In this document: piece by piece, positions 9,715 to 19,411 of the stretch
Layout of the letters: every line of letters begins with the position of its first letter
Numbering within the stretch: position 1 is the stretch's first letter
Source: Burkholderiales bacterium
GTDB lineage: Bacteria > Pseudomonadota > Gammaproteobacteria > Burkholderiales > Burkholderiaceae_C
NCBI GenBank assembly: GCA_947377275.1
Contig: CANCFV010000003.1
Span: forward strand, 19,448 to 83,447
Reading direction: 5' to 3'
DNA: 64,000 bases
Position numbers and translations under genes: made by a program
The notes under the pieces: generated by a model
What the model saw: the letters and a program-made list of their open reading frames with translations, nothing else
Database searches by the model: none
What the model was told of the DNA's origin: nothing

Positions 9715-11156
9715 ACGCCGCCCGCGCACTCACCCCCTTGATGGCCGCGCTGGTGATGGCCGGCTGCGCCAACGCCCCTGTCGAGCCCGATGCCGAACTG
9801 AACGTGCCAGCCGCCTTCAAGGAAGCGCAGCCCACCGGCCAAGCCATGGCCCAGGCACCCGCCGGATGGAAGTTCGCCTCCCCACAAGAAGGCAGCGAAC
9901 GCGGCGCATGGTGGTCTGGCTTTGAGGACCCCGCCTTGGAGCGCTTGCTCAAGCAAGCCATGGACAACAGCCCGACGCTGCAAGCCGCCACGGCCCGGGT
10001 CCAGGCCGCACGTTCGGCCCTGCGTGGCAGCCAAGCCGCCCAGATGCCACAGGTCGGCGTGAACCTGGGCGTGGCCCGCAGCAAGCCCAGCGCCGCTGAG
10101 CAAGGCTTACCCTCAGGCACGCAGGTCTCGCCGGCCACGGTGTGGCAAGCAGGCGTGGGCGCCAGCTACGAGGTCGACCTGTTCCGCCGCGTGGCCAACA
10201 GCGTGACCGCGTCCCAATTGGACTTGGCTGCCCTCGAAGCAAGCCACCGATCGGTGTTGTTGGCCCTGCAAGCCGACGTGGCGCAAACCTACTTCCAGTT
10301 GCGCACACTCGATGGTGACCTGGACGTGTTGTCACGTGGTGTGAGCTTGCGCGAGCAAACGCTGCAACTCATCCAAAAGCGCTTCGCTTCGGGTGACGTG
10401 TCTGAGCTGGACGTGAGCCGAGCGCAGACCGACCTGTCGAGCACCCGCGCCGAACTGCAAAGCCTGCGCGGCACACGGGCGCGGACCGAACACAGCCTGG
10501 CCCTGCTGCTGGGCCAAGCGCCTGCGGCCTTCCAACTGCCCTCGCAGCCCCTCGCTGTGAACGCGGCCGTGCCAGCGGTGCCCGCGGGCCTGCCCTCTTC
10601 GCTGCTGGAGCGTCGCCCCGACGTCGTGGCCGCGCAAGCCCAGATGCGCGCGGCCTCCGCCCGCGTGGGGCAAGCGCAAGCCGCGCTGTTCCCGGCCCTG
10701 ATGCTCACGGCCAATGGCGGCGTGGCGTCGTACGAGCTGCGAGACCTGTTCGAGCTGAGCGCGCGCTCCTGGCTGACCAGCGCGGTGCTGTCCCTCCCGC
10801 TGATCGACGGTGGACGCAACCGGGCGGTGATCGACCGGGCCGAAGCCCTGTTGGCCGAATCGGTGGCCAGCTACCGGCAATCGGTGTTGCAAGCCTTCGG
10901 TGACGTCGAGGGTCAGCTGTCCAGCCTGAGCAGCTTGCGCGAGCAATCGAGCTCGGTCGGCGAGGCCTTGGTGTCAGCACGGCGGTCGGCTGAGCTGGCC
11001 GACAAGCGCTACCGCGCGGGCGAAGACAGCTACCTCACCTTGCTGGACGCTCAGCGCAGCCAACTCAGCGTGGAGCGCCAGGCCCTGCAAGTGCGTGGCG
11101 CCTGGGCGGCCAGCACCGTGGGGCTGGTGCGTGCGCTCGGAGGTGACTGGCGTTGA
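9711..11156 (+). CDS. Outer-membrane efflux channel lipoprotein, NodT/OprM family
   Basis: TolC-like outer-membrane factor of 481 residues for the RND pump. Signal peptide ends in a lipobox (LVMAGCANAP). The mature part shows the duplicated helical-hairpin architecture of OEP domains: ALERLLKQAMDNSPTLQAA early in the first repeat and RRPDVVAAQAQMRAASARVG at the start of the second, which is the standard landmark. It overlaps the pump stop by four bases and its own stop overlaps the TTG start of the next gene. Confidence 0.95.
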   Translation: MNAARALTPLMAALVMAGCANAPVEPDAELNVPAAFKEAQPTGQAMAQAPAGWKFASPQEGSERGAWWSGFEDPALERLLKQAMDNSPTLQAATARVQAARSALRGSQAAQMPQVGVNLGVARSKPSAAEQGLPSGTQVSPATVWQAGVGASYEVDLFRRVANSVTASQLDLAALEASHRSVLLALQADVAQTYFQLRTLDGDLDVLSRGVSLREQTLQLIQKRFASGDVSELDVSRAQTDLSSTRAELQSLRGTRARTEHSLALLLGQAPAAFQLPSQPLAVNAAVPAVPAGLPSSLLERRPDVVAAQAQMRAASARVGQAQAALFPALMLTANGGVASYELRDLFELSARSWLTSAVLSLPLIDGGRNRAVIDRAEALLAESVASYRQSVLQAFGDVEGQLSSLSSLREQSSSVGEALVSARRSAELADKRYRAGEDSYLTLLDAQRSQLSVERQALQVRGAWAASTVGLVRALGGDWR

Positions 11157-12376
11157 GCAACACCCACCACAGTCCCTTGCGGGCCCTCGTGGCCCAGACA
11201 CCGTTCGCTCGGTTCTGGGTCTCGCGCGTGGCCGGCATCATGGCCAACCAGATGCTGATGGTCGCCGTGGGCTGGCACATGTACGACCTCACCGCCAGTG
11301 CCTGGGACCTCGGGCTGGTGGGCCTGTTCCAGTTCGTGCCGGCCCTGTTGATGACGCTGCCCGCGGGCCACATTGCAGACAGGCACCACCGTGCGCGCAT
11401 CTTTGCCGTGTGCATGTTGGCGCAAGCCACGGTGGCCGCGGTGCTGTGGTGGAGCACCCTCAGCGGCGAGGCCAGCCGCAGCCTGATCCTGGCTTTGTCG
11501 GTGCTGCTGGGCGTGGCGCGCGCCTTTCAGATGCCGGCACAGCAGGCGCTCACGCCCTTGCTGGTGCCGCGCGAGCTGCTGCAACGCGCCATCGCGGTGA
11601 GCTCCTGCGGCATGGAGATCGCTGTGATCGGTGGCCCGGCTTTGGGCGGTTTGCTCTACACCACCGGCGCCGCCACCGTGTACGCCCTGTGCAGCGCCTT
11701 GTTGTTGCTGGCCTTTGGGCTGTCGCTGCTGGTGCATTACCCCTTCACACCCACCCGGCATGCCAGTTCGTGGTCCGACGTGTTCGCTGGCCTGCGCTTC
11801 GTGTGGGAGCGCAAGGTGCTGCTGGGCGCCACCAGCCTCGACCTGTTCGCGGTGCTGCTGGGCGGTGCCTCGGCCTTGCTGCCCATCTTTGCCCGCGACA
11901 TCTTGCACACCGGCCCGCTGGGCTTGGGGCTGCTGCGCGCTGCACCAGCGGTGGGCGCGTTGACCATGTCCATCGTGCTGACACGCTGGCCACTGCAACG
12001 CCATGTGGGTGCGCGCCTGCTGGCCGCCGTGGCGGTGTTCGGGCTGGCCACCTTGGGCTTTGGCCTGTCGCAGAGTTTCTGGCTGTCGATGCTGATGCTG
12101 GCCATCACGGGTGCGGCCGACAACATCAGTGTGGTCACGCGCCTGACACTGACCCAGCTCGAAACACCCGACGAAATGCGAGGCCGCGTGGCCGCCGTCA
12201 ACAGCATCTTCATTGGCGCCTCCAACCAGCTCGGTGAGTTCGAGTCGGGCATGAGCGCCGCGGCCCTGGGTGCCGTGGGCTCGGTGGTGATGGGCGGCTT
12301 GGGCTCGGTCGCTGTGGCCGCCTTGTGGTGGCGCTGGTTCGCGCAATTGGCCCAGCGAGACCGCATCGAAGGCTGA
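11153..12376 (+). CDS. MFS exporter (DHA3/EntS-like), last gene of the efflux operon
   Basis: Major-facilitator transporter of 407 residues with about 12 helices. The A-motif-like loop GHIADRHHRARI follows TM2 and a C-half counterpart is visible near DEMRGRVAAVNS. The start is TTG at 11153, chosen because it overlaps the preceding TGA in a 4-base TTGA junction, consistent with translational coupling; the next usable start would cut off conserved N-terminal sequence. Having both an RND and an MFS exporter in one operon suggests two-step export (cytoplasm to periplasm, then out), or two substrates under one signal. The substrate is unknown. Confidence 0.88.
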   Translation: MSNTHHSPLRALVAQTPFARFWVSRVAGIMANQMLMVAVGWHMYDLTASAWDLGLVGLFQFVPALLMTLPAGHIADRHHRARIFAVCMLAQATVAAVLWWSTLSGEASRSLILALSVLLGVARAFQMPAQQALTPLLVPRELLQRAIAVSSCGMEIAVIGGPALGGLLYTTGAATVYALCSALLLLAFGLSLLVHYPFTPTRHASSWSDVFAGLRFVWERKVLLGATSLDLFAVLLGGASALLPIFARDILHTGPLGLGLLRAAPAVGALTMSIVLTRWPLQRHVGARLLAAVAVFGLATLGFGLSQSFWLSMLMLAITGAADNISVVTRLTLTQLETPDEMRGRVAAVNSIFIGASNQLGEFESGMSAAALGAVGSVVMGGLGSVAVAALWWRWFAQLAQRDRIEG

Positions 12377-12490
12377 CACGACCCGCGGTTGACACACACC
12401 GTGGTGAGCCGTTCGGCAGGCCCAGGATCATGCGCACGTCAAACGCGGCGCCCATAGTCCCGGCGATCCACTGTCACCGGAGTCGATACC

Positions 12491-14245
12491 ATGGGCCGTC
12501 CCAGCCACGTCAAGCCAGCACGCACCGGCACCAGCCGTCGCGAATTTTTCAAACGCTCTGCCGGCGGCGCAGCCCTGGTGGTGGCCGCATCGCCCATGGT
12601 GCCCATGGGCAGCCTGAGCGCAGCTCCCGCCGACCGCGCTGGCGCCAACACCTTCCAACACGGTGTGGCCAGCGGCGACCCCCTGCACGACCGCGTCATT
12701 TTGTGGACCCGCGTCACGCCACACGCGTACACCGCCTTGGCCGCGTCTGCCCACATCGAAGACCGTGAAGACGAGGAAGCCTGCCGCGACGGCAAAGTCC
12801 TCGTGCGCTTCACTGTCGCGCTTGACCCGCAATTCAACCGCCCGGTGAGCCACGGCACCTTCAAGACCGGCCCCGAGCGCGACCACACCGTCAAGATCGA
12901 CGTCACCGGTCTGCGCCCAGACACCACCTACTACTACCGGTTCCGTGCGCTGGGCACCACCTCGGCCATCGGCCGCACCAAAACCTTGCCCAAGGGTCAG
13001 GTCGAGCGTTTGCGCATGGCCGTGGTCAGCTGCTCCAACTTCGCGGCTGGCTACTTCAACGCTTACCGCCAAATCGCCGCTCGCGCCGACCTCGACATGG
13101 TCGTCCACCTGGGCGACTACATCTACGAATACGGCGCCGGCCAGTACGGCAACGTGCGCCCTTGCGAGCCTGCGAACGAAATCCTGACCCTGGCCGACTA
13201 CCGCATGCGCCACGCCCAATACAAGCGCGACGCGGACTCGCAAGCCATGCACCGCCAACACCCGCTGGTCGCCATCTGGGACGACCATGAAACGGCCAAC
13301 AACGCCTGGAAAGATGGCGCTGAAAACCACCAGGCCGCCAACGAAGGCGCCTGGCCTGAACGCGTGAAAGCGGCACTGCAGGCCTACTACGAGTGGATGC
13401 CTGTGCGCGTGGTGGACCCCGCCAACCTGCGTCGCAACAACCGCAGCTTTGCCTTTGGCAACCTGGTGGACCTGATCATGCTCGAAGAGCGCCTGGGCGC
13501 TCGCTCACAGCAACTCGATGGCAGCATCCCCACGCCATTGGGCTTGGCCTTCACACAAACCGGCGCCTTCGCCGACCCCGCACGCCAACTGCTCGGCAAA
13601 GACGAAGAGACCTGGCTGTTTGACAAGCTGCGCACCAGCACGGCCAAGTGGAAGGTCTTGGGACAAGGCGTGATGTTCGCGCAACTCAAGGTCAAGGGCG
13701 CGCCGAACGCAGTCGGTGGCGGCCTGTTCTTCAACTCGGACCAGTGGGACGGCTATCAGCCCGCACGCGACCGCGTCTACAACGTCATCAAAGGCGTCAA
13801 CAGCAGCAAGCCCGTGAACAACGTGGTGGTGCTGACGGGCGACATCCACAGTGCCTGGGCCGCCGACCTGACCCAAGACCCGAACAACCCAGACACCACC
13901 TTGGGTGGCTACAACCCACTGACGGGCGAAGGCTCGCTGGCCGTTGAGTTCGTGGGCACCTCAGTGAGTTCACCGGGCGTCAGCGACCCCTCTGGCGCGG
14001 TGGCCAACAGCCTCAAGCCTGCCAACCCGCACTTCAAGCACATCGACCTGGACAAGCGCGGCTACATGCTGATCGACGCCAACGCACAACGCTGCGTGTG
14101 CGAGTTCTGGCAGGTGGACACCGTCGCGTCGATCAGCAACGTGCAGACGCTGGGAGCAACGTTCGAGGTCAAAGACGGCCAAAACCGCTTGCAGATCTCG
14201 TCCATCACCACGCCAAAGGCAAACCCAGCCAAGCTCGCGCCCTGA
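12491..14245 (+). CDS. PhoD-like alkaline phosphatase / phosphodiesterase, Tat-exported
   Basis: Secreted metallophosphoesterase of 584 residues. The N-terminus carries a twin-arginine signal (TSRREFFKRSAGG followed by a hydrophobic stretch and cleavage near SAAPA), so the enzyme folds and loads metals in the cytoplasm before export. An N-terminal PhoD_N beta domain (NTFQHGVASGDPLHDRVILW) precedes the metallophosphatase domain with VVSCSNF, HLGDYIYEYG, WDDHETANN and LTGDIHSAW as metal-binding landmarks. It is a single-gene unit. I see no convincing pair of Pho-box half sites in front. PhoD enzymes use calcium and iron for phosphoester hydrolysis. Confidence 0.94.
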   Translation: MGRPSHVKPARTGTSRREFFKRSAGGAALVVAASPMVPMGSLSAAPADRAGANTFQHGVASGDPLHDRVILWTRVTPHAYTALAASAHIEDREDEEACRDGKVLVRFTVALDPQFNRPVSHGTFKTGPERDHTVKIDVTGLRPDTTYYYRFRALGTTSAIGRTKTLPKGQVERLRMAVVSCSNFAAGYFNAYRQIAARADLDMVVHLGDYIYEYGAGQYGNVRPCEPANEILTLADYRMRHAQYKRDADSQAMHRQHPLVAIWDDHETANNAWKDGAENHQAANEGAWPERVKAALQAYYEWMPVRVVDPANLRRNNRSFAFGNLVDLIMLEERLGARSQQLDGSIPTPLGLAFTQTGAFADPARQLLGKDEETWLFDKLRTSTAKWKVLGQGVMFAQLKVKGAPNAVGGGLFFNSDQWDGYQPARDRVYNVIKGVNSSKPVNNVVVLTGDIHSAWAADLTQDPNNPDTTLGGYNPLTGEGSLAVEFVGTSVSSPGVSDPSGAVANSLKPANPHFKHIDLDKRGYMLIDANAQRCVCEFWQVDTVASISNVQTLGATFEVKDGQNRLQISSITTPKANPAKLAP

Positions 14246-14459
14246 GGCGGCATGCCTCAGCCACCTGCCTAACGTCATACTCTTTGAGCAAAGGCAAGAG
14301 CACGTTCAAGCTGAACGGCTCGCTCATGGATCACCCTTTCCAGTCATCAGGCACAGGCACAGGGCCAAACGACGGCGATCGGCAGGTTTTTGTCAAAAAC
14401 GTGGGGGGAATGCGAGAAGCGGTGTACCGCCGCCGAAGGCTGTCAATGACCGATTTGGG

Positions 14460-15404
14460 TCATCGCCCCGCCATCGGCGGCCGCATGCCCGCAATGCCCG
14501 GCAGGGCCTGTCGCATGACGTTGGCAAAGGCCCGCAAGCGCGCGGGGTAGATGCGGGCGTAGGGATAGACCAGATGCACCGGTAGCGGCGATGCCTCCCA
14601 GTCGGGGATGAGCTGGCACAGGCGGCCAGTGGCCAGATCGTCGGCCACCAGCCATGCCGAGACCAGCGCGGCGCCCACACCTTCACGCACGGCACTGCGC
14701 GCGGCATAGAGGCTGTCGGTCCTGAGCCGAGGGCTCAAGCGCACTTGCTCGCGCTTGCCAGTGCCGAGCTGGAGAAGATCGAGCTCGTCTTGATGCAGCT
14801 GGGGAAGCGACAGCCAGGGCAGCGCCTGGAGATCGGCCGGCTTGCGAGGCGGCGCGCCTGGGCCCAGCAGACCGGGCGCGGCCACCAGGATGCGCGGCAC
14901 CTCCGCCAATTGCACGGCCACCAGAGAGGGGTCGTGCACGCCGCCAACGCGGATGGCGCAGTCGATGCCTTCGGCGATGAGATTCGCCTCGCGGTCATGC
15001 AGGAACCAGTCCACGTTGACCTCGGGACAGTCAGCCAGGAAAGCCGCCAACGGCTTGATCAGGGCCTCCTGCCCGAAGGCGTGCGGCGCGAGCACGCGCA
15101 ATTGACCTCGGGGCTGATCCTTGGCGCCGCGCAGATCGGCCTCGACCGCCGCCCAGTTCTCCAGCAAAGACTTGGCATGGGCGTAGCAGCGCTCACCGTC
15201 CTCGGTCAGCCGCATGGTGTGGGTGGAGCGCTGCAGCAGCCGCAGGCCCAGCAGCTTCTCCAGCCATTGCAGGCGCCGGCTGACCGTGGGTTGGGTGCTG
15301 CCCATCTGCGTGGCCGCGGCCGACAGGCTACCGGCCTCGACGATGCGGACAAAGGTCTGCATCAGCTCCAGGCGGTCCAGTGCGGTTGAACTCGGTGGTT
15401 TCAT
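14460..15404 (-). CDS. LysR-type regulator
   Basis: 314-residue LysR protein. The N-terminal helix-turn-helix is evident in LMQTFVRIVEAGSLSAAATQ and STQPTVSRRLQWLEKLLGLR, followed by the effector-binding domain. It is divergent from the MFS gene at 15499 with a 94-base shared region, so it probably controls that exporter. It belongs to the subgroup (with YPYARIYPARLRAFAN near the end) often linked to small exporters or reductases in Burkholderiales. No inducer can be named. Confidence 0.92.
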   Translation of the reverse strand: MKPPSSTALDRLELMQTFVRIVEAGSLSAAATQMGSTQPTVSRRLQWLEKLLGLRLLQRSTHTMRLTEDGERCYAHAKSLLENWAAVEADLRGAKDQPRGQLRVLAPHAFGQEALIKPLAAFLADCPEVNVDWFLHDREANLIAEGIDCAIRVGGVHDPSLVAVQLAEVPRILVAAPGLLGPGAPPRKPADLQALPWLSLPQLHQDELDLLQLGTGKREQVRLSPRLRTDSLYAARSAVREGVGAALVSAWLVADDLATGRLCQLIPDWEASPLPVHLVYPYARIYPARLRAFANVMRQALPGIAGMRPPMAGR

Positions 15405-15498
15405 ACGTGGAATGTATATCCAATGTTCATATCAGCCGTCTACAACAATTTGTCATGCAGGACAAGAATCAAGGCACACCACTCGCTGGAGTCCCAAC

Positions 15499-16719
15499 AT
15501 GAGCTCAATGTCTTTGAAGCGCGGCAACACCGCCGCTGCGCAAACTGTCGATCTGCCCCGCCCGCTGGTGCTGCTGCTCGCCAGCGGTGCCGGTCTGGCG
15601 GTGGCGTCCATCTACTACAGCCAACCCATGCTGGCCGTGCTGTCTGGCGCGCTGGGCGCCAGTGCCCGCGACACCGGCTTTGTGCCCACGCTGACTCAGC
15701 TGGGGTATGCGCTGGGCATCTTGCTGCTGGCCCCGCTGGGCGACCGCTTCGATCGCCGCCTTCTTATCTTGGTCAAAACCACGCTGCTTGCAGCGGCGCT
15801 TTTGGCCACCGGTCTGGCGCCAGGGCTGCCTTCCCTGCTGGCGGCCAGCCTGGTCGTGGGGCTGACCGCGACGCTCGCTCAAGACATCGTGCCAGCCGCC
15901 GCGACGCTGGCGCCCGAGTCCAGCCGGGGCAAGACCGTCGGGACCGTCATGACAGGGCTCCTGCTGGGCATCCTGCTGTCTCGCGTGGCCAGCGGCTTCA
16001 TCGCAGAGCGCTGGGGCTGGCGCATGGTGTACGAGCTGGCCGCTGCCAGCCTTGGGGTCTTTGGCCTGGCCGCTTGGCGCGGTCTGCCACGCCTGCCGGT
16101 GACAAGCCACATGAGCTACACCAAGCTGATGGGTTCGCTGGCGAAACTGTGGCGGCAGCACGCCGAGCTGCGCCGTGCAGCCCTGGCCCAAGGCCTGCTG
16201 TCCATGGGTTTCAGTGCCTTCTGGTCCACGATGGCGGTGATGCTGCACAGCCAATATCACATGGGCAGCGAAGCGGCAGGCGCCTTCGGGCTGGCCGGTG
16301 CGGCTGGCGCGCTGGCTGCACCACTGGCCGGCCGCTTGGCCGACCAGCGCGGCCCTGAACTGGTGACCCGCCTGGGTGCCGGACTGGCCATGGCGTCCTT
16401 CGCCGTGATGGGGCTGGGCATGTTCTTGCCCCGCGAGGCCCAGATCGGTCTCATCCTTGCCGCCACGGTGGGCTTCGACTTTGGCATCCAGGCCACGCTG
16501 GTGGCCCACCAGACCGTGGTCTACAGCCTGGACCCGGCCGCCCGCAGCCGCCTGAATGCGCTGCTGTTCACCGGGATGTTCGTCGGCATGTCGGCTGGCG
16601 CGGCGCTGGGCAGCCTGGCGCTGGCTCACTGGGGCTGGATGGGCGTGGTGGCGCTGGCCACGGCGGCCTCTGGCGCCTCATTGGCCGTGCGGCTCAGCCG
16701 ACGCCACGGCGCGCGTTGA
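15499..16719 (+). CDS. MFS transporter (DHA1, arabinose-efflux-like)
   Basis: Major-facilitator protein of 406 residues with 12 predicted helices. The TM2-3 loop motif is GDRFDRRLLILVKTTL and the sequence has the small-residue-rich helices of the DHA1 drug or sugar exporters (SIYYSQPMLAVLSGALG in TM1). I start at the ATG at 15499 (MSSMSLKRG); the open frame further upstream overlaps the LysR gene and is not coding. The divergent LysR gene is the likely regulator. Confidence 0.88.
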   Translation: MSSMSLKRGNTAAAQTVDLPRPLVLLLASGAGLAVASIYYSQPMLAVLSGALGASARDTGFVPTLTQLGYALGILLLAPLGDRFDRRLLILVKTTLLAAALLATGLAPGLPSLLAASLVVGLTATLAQDIVPAAATLAPESSRGKTVGTVMTGLLLGILLSRVASGFIAERWGWRMVYELAAASLGVFGLAAWRGLPRLPVTSHMSYTKLMGSLAKLWRQHAELRRAALAQGLLSMGFSAFWSTMAVMLHSQYHMGSEAAGAFGLAGAAGALAAPLAGRLADQRGPELVTRLGAGLAMASFAVMGLGMFLPREAQIGLILAATVGFDFGIQATLVAHQTVVYSLDPAARSRLNALLFTGMFVGMSAGAALGSLALAHWGWMGVVALATAASGASLAVRLSRRHGAR

Positions 16720-17034
16720 CGCCATGCCGGAGCCATCGCTGACATGGCCGGGTCAATGGGATGTGGATCGGCAGGTGCTGACGGATCCGAAGGCACTGGA
16801 CCTGCGCTTGCAGGCACCGACCAACGCGAGGCAGCCATCATGGGTGACCGATCGGCGATGGCGCGTTGGATGCTGTGCCAGAGCTTTGCCCGCCTGTCCG
16901 GCGAGGCACCACGCTGCAGCGAAGGGCCGCACTTTTGTGGCACGCGCTTCTCAACGTTGGCGACGGCATGCGAGGGTTCAAGATCTGTTCGCCCGCGCAC
17001 AGATCAGCAGCCGGCTGGTCGATAGCCTGACGAC
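16720..17034. other. Intergenic stretch, no gene recognised
   Basis: 315 bases between the MFS and sorbosone-dehydrogenase genes. Open frames exist on both strands but their translations are low-complexity and carry no family motif. No obvious terminator hairpin with a T-tract and no repeat was seen. Confidence 0.5.
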
Positions 17035-18360
17035 ATGAACCCGGCAACTTTCGCATTCATCACCATCACCATCGCTGCCACAGGACTTGGCCTGGCCAGT
17101 TGTGGCGACACCGCAAAGCTGACGGTTGAGGACGGCACAGGCCCACATCCCAAATGGGTGGAACCCCACGCGACGCTGATCCCCACGGTGAACATCGCCC
17201 CCGCCCGCGGCTGGCCGGCGGGTGCCAAACCGCAGGCGGCCGCAGGCACCCAAGTGCTCGCTTTCGCCGGTGGCTTGGACCACCCGCGATGGCTGATGGT
17301 GCTGCCCAACGGCGACGTGCTGGTGGCCGAATCCAATGCACCTGCGCGGCCCGATGACGGCAGCGGCATCAAGGGCGCCGTCATGCGCTGGGTGATGAAG
17401 CGCGCTGGCGCAGCCGTGCCCAGCGCCAATCGCATCACCCTGCTGCGAGACAGCCACAACAGCGGCGTGGCAGACGTGCGAAGCGTGTTGCTTGAAGGGC
17501 TGAACTCGCCCTTCGGCATGGCCTTGATCGGCAGCGAATTGTTCGTGGCCGATACCGATGCCGTCCTGCGCTTTCCATACAGCCCTGGTCAGTTGCGGAT
17601 CACCGAGCCCGGCGTCGTGGTGACGCGCTTGCCGGCCGGCAGCATCAACCACCACTGGACCAAGAACCTCATCGCGGGTGCAGACGGGCGCAAGCTCTTC
17701 GTGACCGTGGGCTCGAACAGCAACGTCGGCGAGAACGGCATGGCGGCCGAGGCCGAACGCGCGGCCATCTGGGAAGTGGACATCGCCAGCGGCGAACACC
17801 GCGTCTTCGCCACCGGCCTGCGCAACCCGAACGGCTTGGCCTGGGCGCCTGGAGGCGTGCTCTGGACCGTCGTCAACGAGCGTGACGAGATTGGCAGCGA
17901 CCTCGTCCCAGACTACCTGACCTCGGTGCGTGATGGCGGCTTCTATGGCTGGCCATACAGCTACCACGGCGCCCATGTGGACGTGCGCGTCGATCCGCAG
18001 CGCCCAGATCTGGTTGCCAAGGCCTTGGTGCCCGACTATGCACTGGGGGCGCACACGGCATCGCTCGGACTCACATCTTCGACCGGCACCACGCTGCCGG
18101 CGCGCTTTGCACACGGGATGTTCGTGGGTCAGCATGGCTCGTGGAACCGGCGGCCTCACAGCGGCTACCGAGTGGTTTTCGTGCCCTTCGACGGGACACA
18201 GCCATCGGGCGCAGTGCCGCTGGACGTGTTGACTGGTTTTCTCGATGATCAAGGCCAGGCATTCGGGCGGCCGGTGGGCGTGGTCATCGACCGGCAAGGT
18301 GGCCTGCTCGTCGCCGACGATGTGGGCAACGTGATCTGGCGCGTCAGCGCCAAGCCTTGA
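17035..18360 (+). CDS. Glucose/sorbosone dehydrogenase-type six-bladed propeller lipoprotein
   Basis: 441-residue probable PQQ-dependent sugar dehydrogenase of the L-sorbosone dehydrogenase group. The N-terminal hydrophobic segment ends LASCGDTAK, a lipobox, so it should be anchored in the periplasm. The family opening LDHPRWLMVLPNGDVLVAES, the blade motif LNSPFGMALIG, the catalytic-region GSINHHWTKNLIAG and GLRNPNGLAWAPGG are all present. It is a lone gene, convergent with the PRC-barrel gene. Substrate not predictable, and PQQ use is family knowledge, not visible in itself. Confidence 0.88.
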   Translation: MNPATFAFITITIAATGLGLASCGDTAKLTVEDGTGPHPKWVEPHATLIPTVNIAPARGWPAGAKPQAAAGTQVLAFAGGLDHPRWLMVLPNGDVLVAESNAPARPDDGSGIKGAVMRWVMKRAGAAVPSANRITLLRDSHNSGVADVRSVLLEGLNSPFGMALIGSELFVADTDAVLRFPYSPGQLRITEPGVVVTRLPAGSINHHWTKNLIAGADGRKLFVTVGSNSNVGENGMAAEAERAAIWEVDIASGEHRVFATGLRNPNGLAWAPGGVLWTVVNERDEIGSDLVPDYLTSVRDGGFYGWPYSYHGAHVDVRVDPQRPDLVAKALVPDYALGAHTASLGLTSSTGTTLPARFAHGMFVGQHGSWNRRPHSGYRVVFVPFDGTQPSGAVPLDVLTGFLDDQGQAFGRPVGVVIDRQGGLLVADDVGNVIWRVSAKP

Positions 18361-18447
18361 CAGCTTTCGTCTGTCACCGCAAAGCGGCCTCATACCGACC
18401 CAGACACGGCTGGTGCCACGCCGCCTGTCTGGGCCTCGACCCATGCG

Positions 18448-18816
18448 TTATTCCCAGTAAGGCGCGCGATCGTAATAGCTGGATGTCTCGCGGTTCCATT
18501 TTTCATCGGCCATCACGGGCCAATGGTCAGAATCGAACCCGGGTGCGGCCTTCAGTTTTGCCTTGTCCACATCGAGCACGTACTCGTTCTGGGTCGGGTT
18601 GTATGCAAATGCGCTGAAGGGAATGGCAAAGAGCTTTTCACCCATGCCCAGGAAACCGCCGAACGAGACGACGGCATAAGCCACCTTTCCCGTGCGCGGA
18701 TCGATGACCATCTCTTTGACGTCGCCGAGGCTTTCGTGCTGGGGATTGACGACGTTGGAGCCGATGATGCTCGATGACTTGACGGGTGAGTTTGAAAATG
18801 TTTGCGGCTGACTCAT
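18448..18816 (-). CDS. PRC-barrel domain protein
   Basis: A 122-residue small soluble protein with one PRC-barrel: SSIIGSNVVNPQHESLGDVK, then KVAYAVVSFGGFLGMGEKLFAIP. The start at 18816 is supported by CAGGAG eight bases upstream. A longer open frame reaching 19113 carries no homology and is not needed. Such stand-alone PRC-barrel proteins are common in stress clusters of Proteobacteria, but their binding partners are mostly unknown. It lies in a loose run of small stress-type genes. Confidence 0.9.
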   Translation of the reverse strand: MSQPQTFSNSPVKSSSIIGSNVVNPQHESLGDVKEMVIDPRTGKVAYAVVSFGGFLGMGEKLFAIPFSAFAYNPTQNEYVLDVDKAKLKAAPGFDSDHWPVMADEKWNRETSSYYDRAPYWE

Positions 18817-19018
18817 TTTTGAGCTCCTGTTGAAACGAGGTTCGAGGCAGGTAGTCAACGCGAAATGGCTGAGCGGCTTCTTGCAACGATCAAGCATTCG
18901 CACAACTTGAAGACCTGTGATCAGCCTAGGCGCCAAGCCATGCCAACACCGTTCGGGAGCGCACAGAGCCGCGTGGTTCAGTGCGGGTACCGCAACGGCA
19001 AGGCCTTGCTTGATTGGA

Positions 19019-19411
19019 TTACTCCGAAGTCTTCCCGTCGAAGTGCTCGCTGTCAGCCTTGGCGTCGGCGGGCGTGTGGTGGACGACCCCGTCACGATGA
19101 TTCGGTGGCGCATAGAGCGTGTAGAGCTTCAAGGGTGTCGCGCCGGCGTTGATGATGTTGTGCTTCGTCCCCGCCGGCACGAGCACCGCGAATCCGACCT
19201 CAATCGGAGTTCGAACCCCGTCAAGAACCGCTTCACCGCTCCCCTGTTCAACCCTGAAGAACTGGTCGAGTTGGTGAACCTCGGCTCCGATTTCTTCCTG
19301 CGGCTTCAATGCCATCAGCACGAGCTGGCAGTTCTTTGCCGTATAGAGCACCTTGCGGAACTCCACGTTTTGGGTCGCCAAACCCTCGATGTTTTGCACG
19401 TAGCCCTTCAT
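19019..19411 (-). CDS. Cupin-domain protein
   Basis: 130-residue single-domain cupin. The barrel motifs are GAEVHQLDQFFRVEQGSGEAVL (first motif, with H and the metal-site acidic residues) and FAVLVPAGTKHNIINAG (second motif, PAGxxHN). The start at 19411 has GAGGAG five bases before it. Cupins of this form resemble mannose-6-phosphate-isomerase-like cupins frequently annotated in stress regulons. No enzyme activity can be assigned. Confidence 0.9.
   Translation of the reverse strand: MKGYVQNIEGLATQNVEFRKVLYTAKNCQLVLMALKPQEEIGAEVHQLDQFFRVEQGSGEAVLDGVRTPIEVGFAVLVPAGTKHNIINAGATPLKLYTLYAPPNHRDGVVHHTPADAKADSEHFDGKTSE

Noticed and set aside
12470..12495. Possible Pho box before phoD
   Set aside because: Only one CTGTCAC-like half site is present and the second half does not match. 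PhoB control cannot be claimed.
14242..14260. CTGAGGC-GGCAT-GCCTCAG hairpin at the phoD stop codon as a terminator
   Set aside because: It has a 7-base stem but no T-tract follows, and it includes the stop codon itself. Too weak to call.
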